From Chromera velia (lineage: Eukaryota; Sar; Chromeraceae), in assembly GCA_018398765.1 (NCBI GenBank), contig JAHBMJ010000416.1:2501-49584 (forward strand): a stretch of 47,084 nucleotides of DNA, written 5' to 3'. Under the pieces are notes generated by a model. It did not search any database. It saw nothing but the letters and a program-made list of their open reading frames with translations, and was not told the DNA's origin. Positions within the stretch are counted from its first letter, which is position 1. Each line of letters begins with the position of its first letter. A program made the position numbers and the translations under genes. Below are positions 1-10,478 of the stretch, in pieces.

Positions 1-223
1 GGTCAGAGGCCCCCTCTCTGTCTTTCCAGGCTTTCCTCCAGCGCCTTTTCCCTATAGAGTAGATTGAAGATTGGTTGAAGAAAAAAATGGGGAAGCTAGA
101 GGGAGCTAGAAAACAAAGACATGATACCATAGGCATCAATCCAACGCACAGCTTTAAAAATTAGTTTATTAGTACTAGATGTACATTTTAAAAAATATAG
201 AATAAAAGTTCTAATGAGCGACT
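1..223. other. Flanking non-coding sequence, AT-rich
   Basis: No gene is supported here. The stretch becomes AT-rich from about 150 and abuts the GATT-repeat tail of the LINE, so it is probably the host flank at the LINE 3' end. I could not identify a target-site duplication. Confidence 0.5.
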
Positions 224-322
224 GATTGATTGATTGATTGATTGATTGATATGTTCCGAACAAATGGTTCAATTATTGCTAGAATTACTAGTTTTGATTG
301 ATTGATTGATTGATATGTTCCG
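224..322 (-). repeat. LINE 3' tail: two GATT-repeat tracts, each ending in the same 8-mer
   Basis: GATT repeats at 224-250 and about 296-314 are each followed by ATGTTCCG on the plus strand (251-258 and 315-322), with a 37-nt AT-rich spacer. Read on the minus strand this is CGGAACAT followed by ATCA repeats, twice. Simple-repeat 3' tails are typical of several LINE clades; the doubled tail is unusual. Confidence 0.7.
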
Positions 323-360
323 CCCTAGGGCCTTCCCGCTATGTCTATCTGTCGCCAGAG

Positions 361-2889
361 CTAGCAGGGCGGGGCGTTCCCCAGCCTAAGCTGAGGTATC
401 AGACCCCGTCCTCGGGGCCCGCCAGAGTCTGCTGCCCTGGCCGCTGCTGCATGATTGTTCGTTGTTCGAGCCACGGCTCTGGATCCGCGTTGGCTTTCCG
501 GCCTGAAAATCGATCTGAAACAGTATGTGATTTGGGCTTCCTCGCTCTTCTTATTTGCTTTATCAATCTTCTTCTGCGGCTCCCTCCTTCCCCACCCTAA
601 TGCGCCAATTGTCTCCTCATATTCTTTTGTTAGTCTCTCGATCGCCCGCTGCCTTCCGGTGATTCCTGCATGTCTCGCCGCTAGAGCGTCTCCCTCTATG
701 TGTCCGTACCATCCTGGACACTCCTCAAACACCCTCCGTCTGAATGACGCCTATCCCAAAAACTCATCCACTCCAGCATGACATTCATTCAACAGAAAAC
801 AGAAAAGCGTCGAGTTGTCTCTTTTTCCCTCTTCTCTGTTGAGCCCTTCTCTTTCTGTGGCTGCCTTTCTGGCTCTTTCTTCCATCTTGCTGTCCCATTT
901 CTTTTTTATCTTTCTGAACATCTCTGCTCTCTCTCTGTCAAAAACAGGACATTCTGTCACCAGATGGATTTCATCTTCCACCACCTCGATTCCCAACCAC
1001 CCTCGACAGAACTGGCACATCCTTTTCTGTAACGGCACCTTCTCTCCCCCCCTTACCGGAATTTTTCCCTGAGTTGCAGCCACAGCCCTGTCTCCTACCC
1101 TGCATGCTGCTCTCCTCCTGTGTTCCGATTGCGGCGCTACTCTCGTATAGCAAAAAGGGGCTCTCCCTATTTTCTCTCTGTCTATTTTCATTGTCGAGCC
1201 AACCTTTCTACCTGCTCTGTCTTCAAACAAAGAAAGGTGGAGACGGTTTCCGTTTGAGACTGTCAGTTCTGTCTTGAAGTTCTCCTGACTGCTCTATTCT
1301 CTTATGTTTCTTTCTATTCTATGTGCAAACGCCTCTCTCTTCTTCTTGTCTAGCTCATTTTGTGTTCTCTTCAGCAGCCATCTCTCTATCCCGTCCACTC
1401 TCTCGTTGACTACCTGTATTCCTCTCTGCCCTATGCTTCCTTTTAGTCTTTCTCTTGCAAAAGGATGCATTCCTCTGTCTGTGTAGAGTGCCTGTGCACA
1501 TTGCTTCATATGAGGGAAAAGATGAAAAGGATGCATTCCTCTCCCCCCCCCCATTTCGTTCTCTACCCCCTCTCTCAGGCATGTGAGGATTGCCTGCCCT
1601 ACCGCTTTATTTCTTCTCTCCTTTAAAGCCTTCCCTGCTCACCAGATCGTTCTGGAAGCCACTTCAAGATCGATCGGAATGAAACCTCCTTCCATCATCA
1701 GCGTGTCACAATTCTCTTTCTTTCTCAAACGCAAAACAAACCTGACAAATCTCCTTTGCTTTTCGTCGAATTCTGCATACGCGCTATCTGGGCATACATG
1801 GATTTCGCATCCATACAACCATACGGCGTGCACTGTCTGTTTAAATATATTGAAGCAATCAGTAGGTGGAATCCCTCCCTCCCTTCCTATCTTCCCCATC
1901 AGTCCCTGCATGTATCTCTCTGCTTTGATTGACCGTGCTTCCATCATGGTTTCTAAGTTGCAGTCGGCAGATAGGACTAGTCCCAGGTAGGGTTGCTCTC
2001 TTGCTTCTTTCATCACTATCTCCCCCTGTCTAACTTCTTCTTTCTCTCTTGATGCGATGCGGCCAAACCAGACCAATCTCGACTTGTCAGAGAATAGAAG
2101 ACGGAGAGGTTCTGTAAAGGCTACAAGGTTCGAAAGAAGAAGGTTCAACTGTCTATCTGAGGATTCGAGGAGTGTTGTGTCATCTGCAAACAGAGGGGCA
2201 AGGAAATCGACCCACCTCCCATTTTCTCCTGCCAGCACCTTTAGCCTCTGTCTGTCGGTCTATCGTCTCTGTCCTCTCCTCTTTCCTACTTCCTCTGACA
2301 AGTCATGTGTGTACACAGAGTAAAGGGAAGGGCCGCTCGGGCCTCCTTGCTTGAGTCCTTTATCTTTCGGGTACCACATGCTCGTTCCCTTCACCCGTGC
2401 CCTCACTCTTTCCAAAAAGGCCTCAACCCATCTGATCAGACCTTCCTCCACCCCTGCCTTTCTCAATTTCTCTTTTAACTTTTCCAGCCTCACTTCGTCG
2501 AAAGCCCTTGTGAAGTCAATAAAAGCAACACTGAGCACTTCTATTCGAGCAATAACGAACAGCAGAAGAAAAATTGCATCGCATGTGCCTGTCTTTCTCT
2601 TGTATGCGAACTGCCATGGCGTCTGTCTGGCTTCTTTTTCCACCTTTGTTCTCATGATCATATCCCCCCATTTCGCATCTGCTACCACCAGGTGCACTCC
2701 CCTCCATCCCCCAATTAGTGCGAGTGACTTACCCGGTTTTGGAAGGGCCGTCACCGGTAAGTCATTCCACCCTTTCGGCCACCAGCCAAAACGATATGCA
2801 ACATTAATTAACAAAACATATAAAGATACCAGCTCAGTCGATTTTTCCATCGTTCTCAGCATTTCTGGGGGCATTCCGTCCTTCCCAGC
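361..2889 (-). pseudogene. LINE ORF2, reverse transcriptase and C-terminal region (broken)
   Basis: A single minus-strand frame runs through the whole segment, with in-frame stops at 2260 (TAG), 1639 (TGA), 1294 (TAG) and 751 (TAG). RT landmarks in order are the entry motif AAGKDGMPPEML at the left edge of the insertion, motif A AFIDFTRAFDEV, motif B KGLKQGGPSGPSLYS and the catalytic motif C LFADDTTLL. Downstream there is a CQFC...HLVTEC cysteine/histidine cluster (about 1.1 kb), as found at LINE C-termini. The protein would copy its own RNA at a nicked target site. The frame is intact apart from the stops, so nonsense changes rather than indels inactivated this part. An 18-bp direct repeat (1459-1476 and 1525-1542) adds a small local duplication. 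Confidence 0.85.
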
Positions 2890-3353
2890 TGCTTTGTCCC
2901 CCCTGTCCGGCCACCTTATGGCGTCCAGACAGAAGGTAAAGCGAGGATAAGAGCCTTAGGGAAATTCTAGAGAAGGAACGTGAACAACACTCATTCAATC
3001 AGGCAACAGTTTACAGAAGGTTTAGCTCTAGAGCGATCTAGGATTCCAGTCAGCTGGGTTCATTCTATCATTACACAATTTCTACTTATGCTTCTCTCTG
3101 TTCCTCTCTCTCAGAGTCTTAGACTCCCGATCTATGCCAAACAGACATTAGACTCAAACGATGCTATCCGTTGCTCGAGTGACATGTTGCATGCTTGAAT
3201 ACGAAGGTCAGACTCGATTTCAACGACTTTGATCGATGCGCGCGACACGTACAAAGCAAAGCGCGGCGGCGGAATATGGCGCGGCACGCTAGCTTACTCA
3301 GTCACGGCGCATGCGAAGGCTCAAAGGGCAGCGCTACAGGGTAGGACTCCACA
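2890..3353 (-). repeat. LTR (left copy, duplicate A)
   Basis: This is a 464-bp LTR that differs from the right LTR (6307-6770) at two sites. On the minus strand it starts TGTGGAGTCC and ends AAAGCA. Confidence 0.8.
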
Positions 3354-3664
3354 GATCCCCCCCGGCCACGGACAGGAAAATCGCGTCCTCGCGATCAACA
3401 AATGAAGAGACTGAGCATGAGTTTCAATGCCCAAAGTAGATCTCATCCAAGTCGCCGTAAACGTTGTCAGAGCTTCAAGAACTTCATCTCAATGGCATTC
3501 GTATCAAAATATTTAAGGCGCCACGTATATCAGAACAATCTCAAAGCGCCATGATGTGTGAGGCGTGCTCGCAAATCCAAGATCACCCAGAGATAGGCAC
3601 GCGATGCAGATACTGGTGGCACCAATAAAAGCACCTGTTCAGCGCCTGTGTATCATGTCGTTGA
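3354..3664. other. LTR-element interior (part of duplicate A)
   Basis: This is non-coding, identical to 4734-5044, and is cut off by the N at 3665. Confidence 0.7.
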
Positions 3665-3665
3665 N
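3665..3665. other. Single ambiguous base at a duplication junction
   Basis: The only N noticed in the window lies exactly between the two copies of the 1,379-bp unit. This is what one expects where two overlapping contigs were joined without merging. Confidence 0.95.
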
Positions 3666-5044
3666 CTACTTCCTCTGACAAGTCATGTGTGTACACAGAG
3701 TAAAGGGAAGGGCCGCTCGGGCCTCCTTGCTTGAGTCCTTTATCTTTCGGGTACCACATGCTCGTTCCCTTCACCCGTGCCCTCACTCTTTCCAAAAAGG
3801 CCTCAACCCATCTGATCAGACCTTCCTCCACCCCTGCCTTTCTCAATTTCTCTTTTAACTTTTCCAGCCTCACTTCGTCGAAAGCCCTTGTGAAGTCAAT
3901 AAAAGCAACACTGAGCACTTCTATTCGAGCAATAACGAACAGCAGAAGAAAAATTGCATCGCATGTGCCTGTCTTTCTCTTGTATGCGAACTGCCATGGC
4001 GTCTGTCTGGCTTCTTTTTCCACCTTTGTTCTCATGATCATATCCCCCCATTTCGCATCTGCTACCACCAGGTGCACTCCCCTCCATCCCCCAATTAGTG
4101 CGAGTGACTTACCCGGTTTTGGAAGGGCCGTCACCGGTAAGTCATTCCACCCTTTCGGCCACCAGCCAAAACGATATGCAACATTAATTAACAAAACATA
4201 TAAAGATACCAGCTCAGTCGATTTTTCCATCGTTCTCAGCATTTCTGGGGGCATTCCGTCCTTCCCAGCTGCTTTGTCCCCCCTGTCCGGCCACCTTATG
4301 GCGTCCAGACAGAAGGTAAAGCGAGGATAAGAGCCTTAGGGAAATTCTAGAGAAGGAACGTGAACAACACTCATTCAATCAGGCAACAGTTTACAGAAGG
4401 TTTAGCTCTAGAACGATCTAGGATTCCAGTCAGCTGGGTTCATTCTATCATTACATAATTTCTACTTATACTTCTCTCTGTTCCTCTCTCTCAGAGTCTT
4501 AGACTCCCGATCTATGCCAAACAGACATTAGACTCAAACGATGCTATCCGTTGCTCGAGTGACATGTTGCATGCTTGAATACGAAGGTCAGACTCGATTT
4601 CAACGACTTTGATCGATGCGCGCGACACGTACAAAGCAAAGCGCGGCGGCGGAATATGGCGCGGCACGCTAGCTTACTCAGTCACGGCGCATGCGAAGGC
4701 TCAAAGGGCAGCGCTACAGGGTAGGACTCCACAGATCCCCCCCGGCCACGGACAGGAAAATCGCGTCCTCGCGATCAACAAATGAAGAGACTGAGCATGA
4801 GTTTCAATGCCCAAAGTAGATCTCATCCAAGTCGCCGTAAACGTTGTCAGAGCTTCAAGAACTTCATCTCAATGGCATTCGTATCAAAATATTTAAGGCG
4901 CCACGTATATCAGAACAATCTCAAAGCGCCATGATGTGTGAGGCGTGCTCGCAAATCCAAGATCACCCAGAGATAGGCACGCGATGCAGATACTGGTGGC
5001 ACCAATAAAAGCACCTGTTCAGCGCCTGTGTATCATGTCGTTGA
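3666..5044. repeat. Tandem 1,379-bp unit, copy B
   Basis: This is the second copy of 2286-3664. It includes a second copy of the LINE RT segment (3666-4269, with motifs A and B), a second CAGC (4266-4269), a second left LTR (4270-4733) and interior to 5044, after which the sequence continues into unique interior. The RT fragment here has no upstream LINE of its own and should not be annotated as a separate element. Confidence 0.9.
4270..4733 (-). repeat. LTR (left copy, duplicate B)
   Basis: This is the same LTR as 2890-3353 with three transitions clustered within 58 bp. It differs from the right LTR at five sites. Confidence 0.8.
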
Positions 5045-6306
5045 CCGGAAGACTCGATCGGAGTCATGGGTTCCCAGCACCAGCTAGTTCAGGAGTACGG
5101 CGGCCGACGTGTGCGTCCAACTCGGCGTTATCGAATTGTTAACAGCTGCAAAGGGATGTAGAGAAAAAAAAAGGGTGCAGCTACATACTGCTCCACTCAT
5201 GGCTTCCTGAAAGCCTGTTTGCGTGTCGGCCATCCTCGTTCTCACTAAGCTACCATACCAAACTAAGTGACTTCAGAACACTCTGTCACGACCTCAGTCC
5301 TTGAGATGCATTGCTCTGATTCTTTAATCGTTTGCTTCATGAGCAGCCATCACCAGCTTCAAATCCTTCCACCTTCTCACTGTCAGTTGAGAGGAACGGT
5401 GCATGCAACCGGGGTTTACCAACCCATCACAGGGGAACCCGGCCACGCGGCAGTAGTCACACACTTGACTTTTCGTACTTCAGGCCTGCCGTTCCCTCAG
5501 GGGCATCAAATACATCCAATGCCTCCTGGCTCAACATGAAGATCGAAAGTGCAAGTCTTCTCAGCTTCTGACAGCGTGTCACTCTGCAGCAGAAAGAACT
5601 CTCTCAGCTCTGCTCTTTTGGAAGGAAGTCCCGACGACTTCATGTGCATGTGTACACAATGGATGGAGTGGTTATGGAGCCGTGGCACACTCAGCCTCCT
5701 GCTAAGCGCCCATACCTTTCGCATCATTTCAATACAAAAGGATTATCACACAAAGATGCCAACCACCGTGAATAAGTGCACACACCGCCTGACAGAGTCA
5801 GACCACATGCGGACAGTCGTTCATATACAGACACGCACGCAGCAAACAGCAGAGTCAACGTCGGACATGCACACGCCGGTTCCGATCGATCAGGTACAGA
5901 ACTAGTCATACACTCACAGAACAGCAAGCAAAAGAAGCAATCTACTGGCCGTTTCATTTGCGATGTACTCGTAGACGGCAATCTCCATGAGACGGAGTCA
6001 CTTGAAAGTCCAAGCAACACTAACCAACATCTCCACGATCGGTTCCATGCATACAGAGGTCTCTGATCCACTTCTCCAATCAGGAACGCCACCCTGAGTT
6101 CCCAGTCCACCACGATGATCTCAAAAAGAGGGCTCCGGGCAGCTTAGGACGCAAGGGGACGCTGAATTCCCCTACTCACGGTCTTTGCCTGACCGTGCCC
6201 GTATTGTTATAATCGGATTTCAACTGTTACGCAAAGAGACAGATCTGATCTCCATCACAGAAGGAAAACAAGAGTCGACACTCATCGAGCTGAGCGGTCA
6301 CCACAA
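4734..6306 (-). other. Interior of the LTR element, no recognisable genes
   Basis: This is 1,573 bp between the LTRs. The longest minus-strand frame (6113-5724, 129 codons) has no motif that I recognise, and no zinc knuckle, DTG protease, integrase or RT motif is visible. It is probably a non-coding passenger carrying packaging and priming signals. Confidence 0.6.
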
Positions 6307-6770
6307 TGCTTTGTCCCCCCTGTCCGGCCACCTTATGGCGTCCAGACAGAAGGTAAAGCGAGGATAAGAGCCTTAAGGAAATTCTAGAGAAGGAACGTGA
6401 ACAACACTCATTCAATCAGGCAACAGTTTACAGAAGGTTTAGCTCTAGAGCGATCTAGGATTCCAGTCAGCTGGGTTCATTCTATCATTACACAATTTCT
6501 ACTTATGCTTCTCTCTGTTCCTCTCTCTCAGAGTCTTAGACTCCCGATCTATGCCAAACAGACATTAGACTCAAACGATGCTATCCGTTGCTCGAGTGAC
6601 ATGTTGCATGCTTGAATACGAAGGTCAGACTCGATTTCAACGACTTTGATCAATGCGCGCGACACGTACAAAGCAAAGCGCGGCGGCGGAATATGGCGCG
6701 GCACGCTAGCTTACTCAGTCACGGCGCATGCGAAGGCTCAAAGGGCAGCGCTACAGGGTAGGACTCCACA
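6307..6770 (-). repeat. LTR (right copy)
   Basis: This is the 464-bp partner of 2890-3353 and is followed by the CAGC target duplication and the resumed LINE sequence. Confidence 0.8.
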
Positions 6771-7671
6771 CAGCGGCCTTTCTGGGGTTGCCTGCTCTTT
6801 TCATTGCCTTCTTTACCTCCTTTTCCTCTGCTATGTGCCATCCTTTCTCCTTAATTGCTCTACTCACTGTCGTTTTTCTTTCTTGTTCCCTCTTTCTCTC
6901 TTCTTTCTCTTCCTTTAGCAGCTTGTGCGTTTGTTTGAAACCTTCTGCTACCTGCTGGGTTGTCATGCTGTCTTTTGTTTTTCTTGGTGCTGCCCTCCTG
7001 TCTTCCTCACCGAGTCTCCTCCACACCTTCCAGCAGCCTCCTTCATTTATTTTGGCTCTTATGTTCTCCACCTTTCTCTTTTCTGCCTTCCGTTGCTCTC
7101 TCGTCACCGCGTTTCTCAGCGCTCTCTCTATCATGACTAACTGTTTTCTTCTCTCCTCATATGCCTGTCTCAATCTTTCTCCTTCCTGAGCTGAGGTGCT
7201 GTTCTCGTTTTCTCGTTCATCCCTCTGCTCTCTTTCTGCTTTCAGGCCTCTGATTTCCTCTCTCACTTTTCTCTCTATTCTTCTAAGTTTTCTTATTTGC
7301 TTTCTTCCTTCCCCTCTCAGCGCTTCTACTGGCTCTTCTTTCCTCTCCCTTTTTCTTTCTTCTTTCTTCTCCTTCTTTGTTGCCTACATGAAGGTTTTCT
7401 CTCTGATGTGTTGGAACTTCTGGTATGCTTCATCGAGCAAGTCTTTCTTCATTTCTTCTCCCTCTTCCATATCCATTGCTTTCTGAAAAACCTCACTCAC
7501 TTTTTCCTCCTTCACTCTTTTCTGAAGCTTTTAGAGATACCTCTCCTCTCCTTCCTTTGTGAGCGTTCCTTTCCATCTTGGCTTGATTTGATCTTCTCTT
7601 TTCTCGTTTTTCTTTCTCTTTTCCCTCTTTTTTATCTTTCTTCGCCTATCTTTTCTTCTTTTCTTTTTATT
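6771..7671 (-). pseudogene. LINE ORF2, linker between endonuclease and RT
   Basis: This continues the ORF2 frame downstream of the endonuclease. The predicted peptide is highly charged (Lys/Arg/Glu) and coiled-coil-like, and ends in KRAGNPRKAA, which joins the RT entry motif across the LTR insertion. In-frame stops lie at 7672 (TAG, at the edge), 7531 (TAA), 7384 (TAG) and 7285 (TAG). Confidence 0.7.
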
Positions 7672-8640
7672 CTATTCTTGGTTGGCTTCGTTCTCTTCCT
7701 CGTTTCCTCTTCCTTCGCCGCTCTCATTCTCTCTTTCTTCCTCCCTCAGGACTAATTTAAGAGCTGAATGGTCTGACCGAGCTGAGCATACATAAAATAC
7801 AGAAAAAAGAAGAACAGATGGCAGAGACACAGGAGACATGCATGCATAGTCGATCAGGGACCTCCCTCTGTCTCCCCCCCTGTCGAAGGTAAACGATCCA
7901 TCAAAGTTGAAAGCTACCTTCTCCCCCCCCTCTTCGACCGCACACCGCCTCAGTCCATTCAGAGGAACAATGCCCACCATCTCACAAAAATGAATAAGAG
8001 CCCTTCCCTTTGTGTTCTCCGTCTCGTCTTCAGACTCCCTCTCCAGTCTGAAAACTTCCTCTCTCCCGCCTGTTTGTGCCCACTCTTCCCCTTCTCCCCC
8101 TCCCTTCCCTGTCCAGACTATCAGAGGAGTTTTCTTTCCAGTGCGGGCGTTGAAGTCCCCCATCACGCAGACCTCTGAGAATCTGCTCTCTCCTTTTCTT
8201 TCTCTCTCTGCTCTTTTCTCTTCGATTCTCTCTGTCAAATTGTTGAGGTGTGTCTCATCTGCGTAGTTCAACTCTTTATGGGGGTCATACAAGCCAACGA
8301 AGAGCGGGAAGCCTGGTGCTTCTGCAAATACCGCTATCTCCATTGCTCTTTCTGTCGTAAAGCCCAGCTCTCTTACCTTTCAGAGAATCTGCTCATCAAT
8401 ACCATCACCCCCTCTGTCGTCGTCACTTCTCTTCCCTCCCTTACTAACGGGAATCTCGTTCCTTGCAGTCTTCCTCCATTCACACTGCACACTGTCCTCT
8501 CTGTTCTAGTTTCATTCATAAAGAAGATGTCGGCTCCTTTCGTTTCTTCTGTGAAAAGCGGGCTTTGCACCAAATTCTCCGTTCTTCCCCTTACGTTCAG
8601 AGCCCACATTTCTACTCCTTTGTCTTTCTTGTTTTGTTTA
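7672..8640 (-). pseudogene. LINE ORF2, APE-like endonuclease domain (frameshifted)
   Basis: Endonuclease/exonuclease/phosphatase-fold motifs appear in order: WALNVRGR and FFMNETRTE in the first frame (upstream of about 8375), then GLYDPHKE, MGDFNARTG, SLIDYACMS and RSDHSALKLVL in the second. This is the enzyme that nicks target DNA to prime reverse transcription. A one-base frameshift near 8375 separates the halves: SER is followed in the other frame by VRELGFTTERA. The stop at 7672 is TAG. Confidence 0.8.
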
Positions 8641-8677
8641 CTCTTCCTGTTCATCACAGGGGAAGACAAAAAAAAAA

Positions 8678-8694
8678 AGGAAGAAGAGGAAGAC

Positions 8695-8726
<32 letters not shown>

Positions 8727-9086
8727 AGAAGAAGAAGAAGAAGATGAAGACAAAGATGAAGACGAAGACGAAGACGAAGACGAAGACGAAGACGAAGACG
8801 AAGACGAAGACGAAGACGAAGACGAAGACGAAGACGACGAAGAAGAAGAAGAAGAAGAAGAAGAAGAAGAAGAAGAAGCAGAAGAAGAAGAAGAAGAAGA
8901 AGAAGAAGAAGAAGCAGAAGAAGAAGAAGAAGAAGAAGAAGAAAAAGAAGAAGAAGAAGAAGAAGAAGAAGAAAAAGAAGAAGAAGAAGAAAAAGAAGAA
9001 GAAGAAGAAGAAAAAGAAGAAGAGGCAATAGGAGGAGGAGAAGAAGAGGAGGAGGAGGAAGAAGAAGAAGAAGAAGAAGAAGAAAT
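8678..9086 (+). repeat. Long GAA/GAC triplet repeat
   Basis: About 410 bp of nearly pure purine triplets: GAA, with a block of alternating GAC GAA around 8756-8836 and interruptions by GCA and AAA. It sits upstream of the LINE endonuclease. Both strands stay open (poly-Glu on plus, poly-Ser on minus), but this reflects the triplet period and is not evidence of a gene. Confidence 0.95.
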
Positions 9087-10478
9087 CTCCCGGTGGTCTG
9101 GCTTCTTCCCACCCCTCCCTCCCTGTTCTTTCCCGCCCTTTTTCTTTCCCCTGCCAGTGTCAGGGAAAGAGGAACAAAAACCAAGAGACTCAGAGGAAAA
9201 AGAAAAACAAGAGGAAGACGTAGAAGAAGTAGTGAGGCTGTAAAAAGACGGACCTGGTGGGGGACAACAAGGCAAAGAAGCTCGAACAGAACAGGAAAGA
9301 GAAGAACATACACATGAACACATGTTGGCACATATTTGTTCGTCTTTGTGAATTAAACTATTCTCCTTCTCTGACGAGCCTTCGATTTCTGAGCAGAAAG
9401 AGAAGCCAAACCGGGATTTGTCTTGCTCGGGTATGTTGATTGAGAATGGATGTATGCTGCAGAAACATCTGGGATGCTCGAGGGTGTTTTCTGGTTCTTT
9501 CTCTCTGGCAGGGCCACAATCTACATCCCAGAGGTCTAACTGAAAGGGAACGAAATCGCTTTTTTCTTCTTTGTCCTCCTCTGGACTCTCCTTCCCTCCT
9601 GTCCTTCTTCCCAACAAAAATCCTCCACCTTTTCTCACTTGGTTTCTGTCTATCTCCCCTGCGGGTGGATTAGTCCTTTCTCTGTTCGGAGTTGCCCCGT
9701 CCTTCTCTGTGCACTCGCCTTCACATCGCTCTGCACGCAAAGGAGGGCACAAGGGGGGGGGAGCACACTGGTCTACATCTTTTTTCAGAGAGTGTGAAAG
9801 AGAGTTGGAGGGTAGCGAGGAACGTGGCCGAGGCTCGTCTAATCAACACACCTATATAGGGACTGCCTCTCACGAAGCAGTCCCGCTCCTCCCCCCTTGT
9901 ATCAGCTCGGGGTCTCTAGTGAGCTTCTCCTCCCTGTGCTTAGGCCGGCCGAGCCAATTTGTAGAGGAAAAAGAGTCTCGACTATTCGGAGCGGAAGAGT
10001 GAAAATTTCTACGCAATTTTTTTGAAAGAGTGTGCAACTCGTTGGGGGCTTCACAGGTGGTCTCATGATTCGGCGTGTCTCCTTCCATCTCCTTTCTTTC
10101 CTCACTCAGCACCCAAAACTTCTTCCTTCTCAAAACGTCGGACTCAGATGGAGCCTTTCTGGCATGCTCTCTCTTTACCCTCCGTCTCTCAATTTTTCTC
10201 AGTTCTTCCCCGAGCCCCATCTTTTCTACCCTCTCTATCGTGTCTCTCACTGTCCACTCGGTCATCTCTGCCTCTAACAACTTCACCCTTCTCTTCAATA
10301 TTTCCTTTGCTTCCATCACCCTTTCTATTCTCTTTCTGAGCTCTTTTATCGATCTCTTTTCTTCCTTAATCAACGTTTCTTGCTCGTCTTCCCTTGAGAG
10401 CCTTCTTTGGGGGGGAGGCCGGCTCCCGACCTCTCTCTTTCTTCCTCCCCCCTTCTCCTCCTTCAACTGCCAACCCCG
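9087..10478 (-). pseudogene. LINE region between ORF1 and the endonuclease (N-terminal ORF2, coiled coil)
   Basis: The minus-strand frame at 10466-9870 encodes a Lys/Arg/Glu-rich segment with strong coiled-coil character (for example KELRKRIERVMEAKEIL), ending at TGA 9870. From 9869 to 9753 the frame is broken by several stops, then opens again from 9752 towards the triplet repeat. I recognise no enzymatic motif. It may be an ORF2 N-terminus or a second small ORF; decay prevents a decision. Confidence 0.5.

Larger units (their letters stand above)
2286..3664. repeat. Tandem 1,379-bp unit, copy A
   Basis: This unit repeats at 3666-5044 with a constant offset of 1380. I compared the two line by line and found only three differences (3033 G/A, 3076 C/T, 3090 G/A). 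It contains LINE RT sequence (2286-2889), one LTR (2890-3353) and the first 311 bp of LTR-element interior. A unit that crosses the LINE/LTR boundary in this way is better explained by an unmerged assembly overlap than by transposition. Confidence 0.9.
2890..6770 (-). mobile_element. Non-autonomous LTR retrotransposon nested in the LINE
   Basis: The element is bounded by direct repeats of 464 bp (2890-3353 and 6307-6770) that differ at two sites. The ends are TG...CA, and a 4-bp target duplication CAGC lies at 2886-2889 and 6771-6774. Minus-strand orientation is suggested by a primer-binding-site-like TGGTGACCGCTC three bases inside the LTR at 6306, and by a purine run GGGGGGGA just upstream of the other LTR (3354-3363). 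Removing the suspected assembly duplicate leaves an interior of about 1.57 kb with no gag, protease, integrase or RT that I can recognise, so it must have been mobilised in trans. The near-identical LTRs indicate recent insertion into an older LINE. Confidence 0.8.

Noticed and set aside
5724-6113. 129-codon minus-strand ORF inside the LTR element as a gag remnant
   Set aside because: No zinc knuckle or gag-like motif; the length is compatible with chance.
2890-6770. Tandem LTR array or two separate LTR insertions
   Set aside because: The middle LTR belongs to a block duplicated together with flanking LINE sequence and an N, so it is not an independent insertion.
8248-9243. 331-codon plus-strand ORF with a long poly-glutamate tract
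   Set aside because: It is the antisense of LINE endonuclease sequence plus a triplet repeat; any GAA run stays open in all frames.
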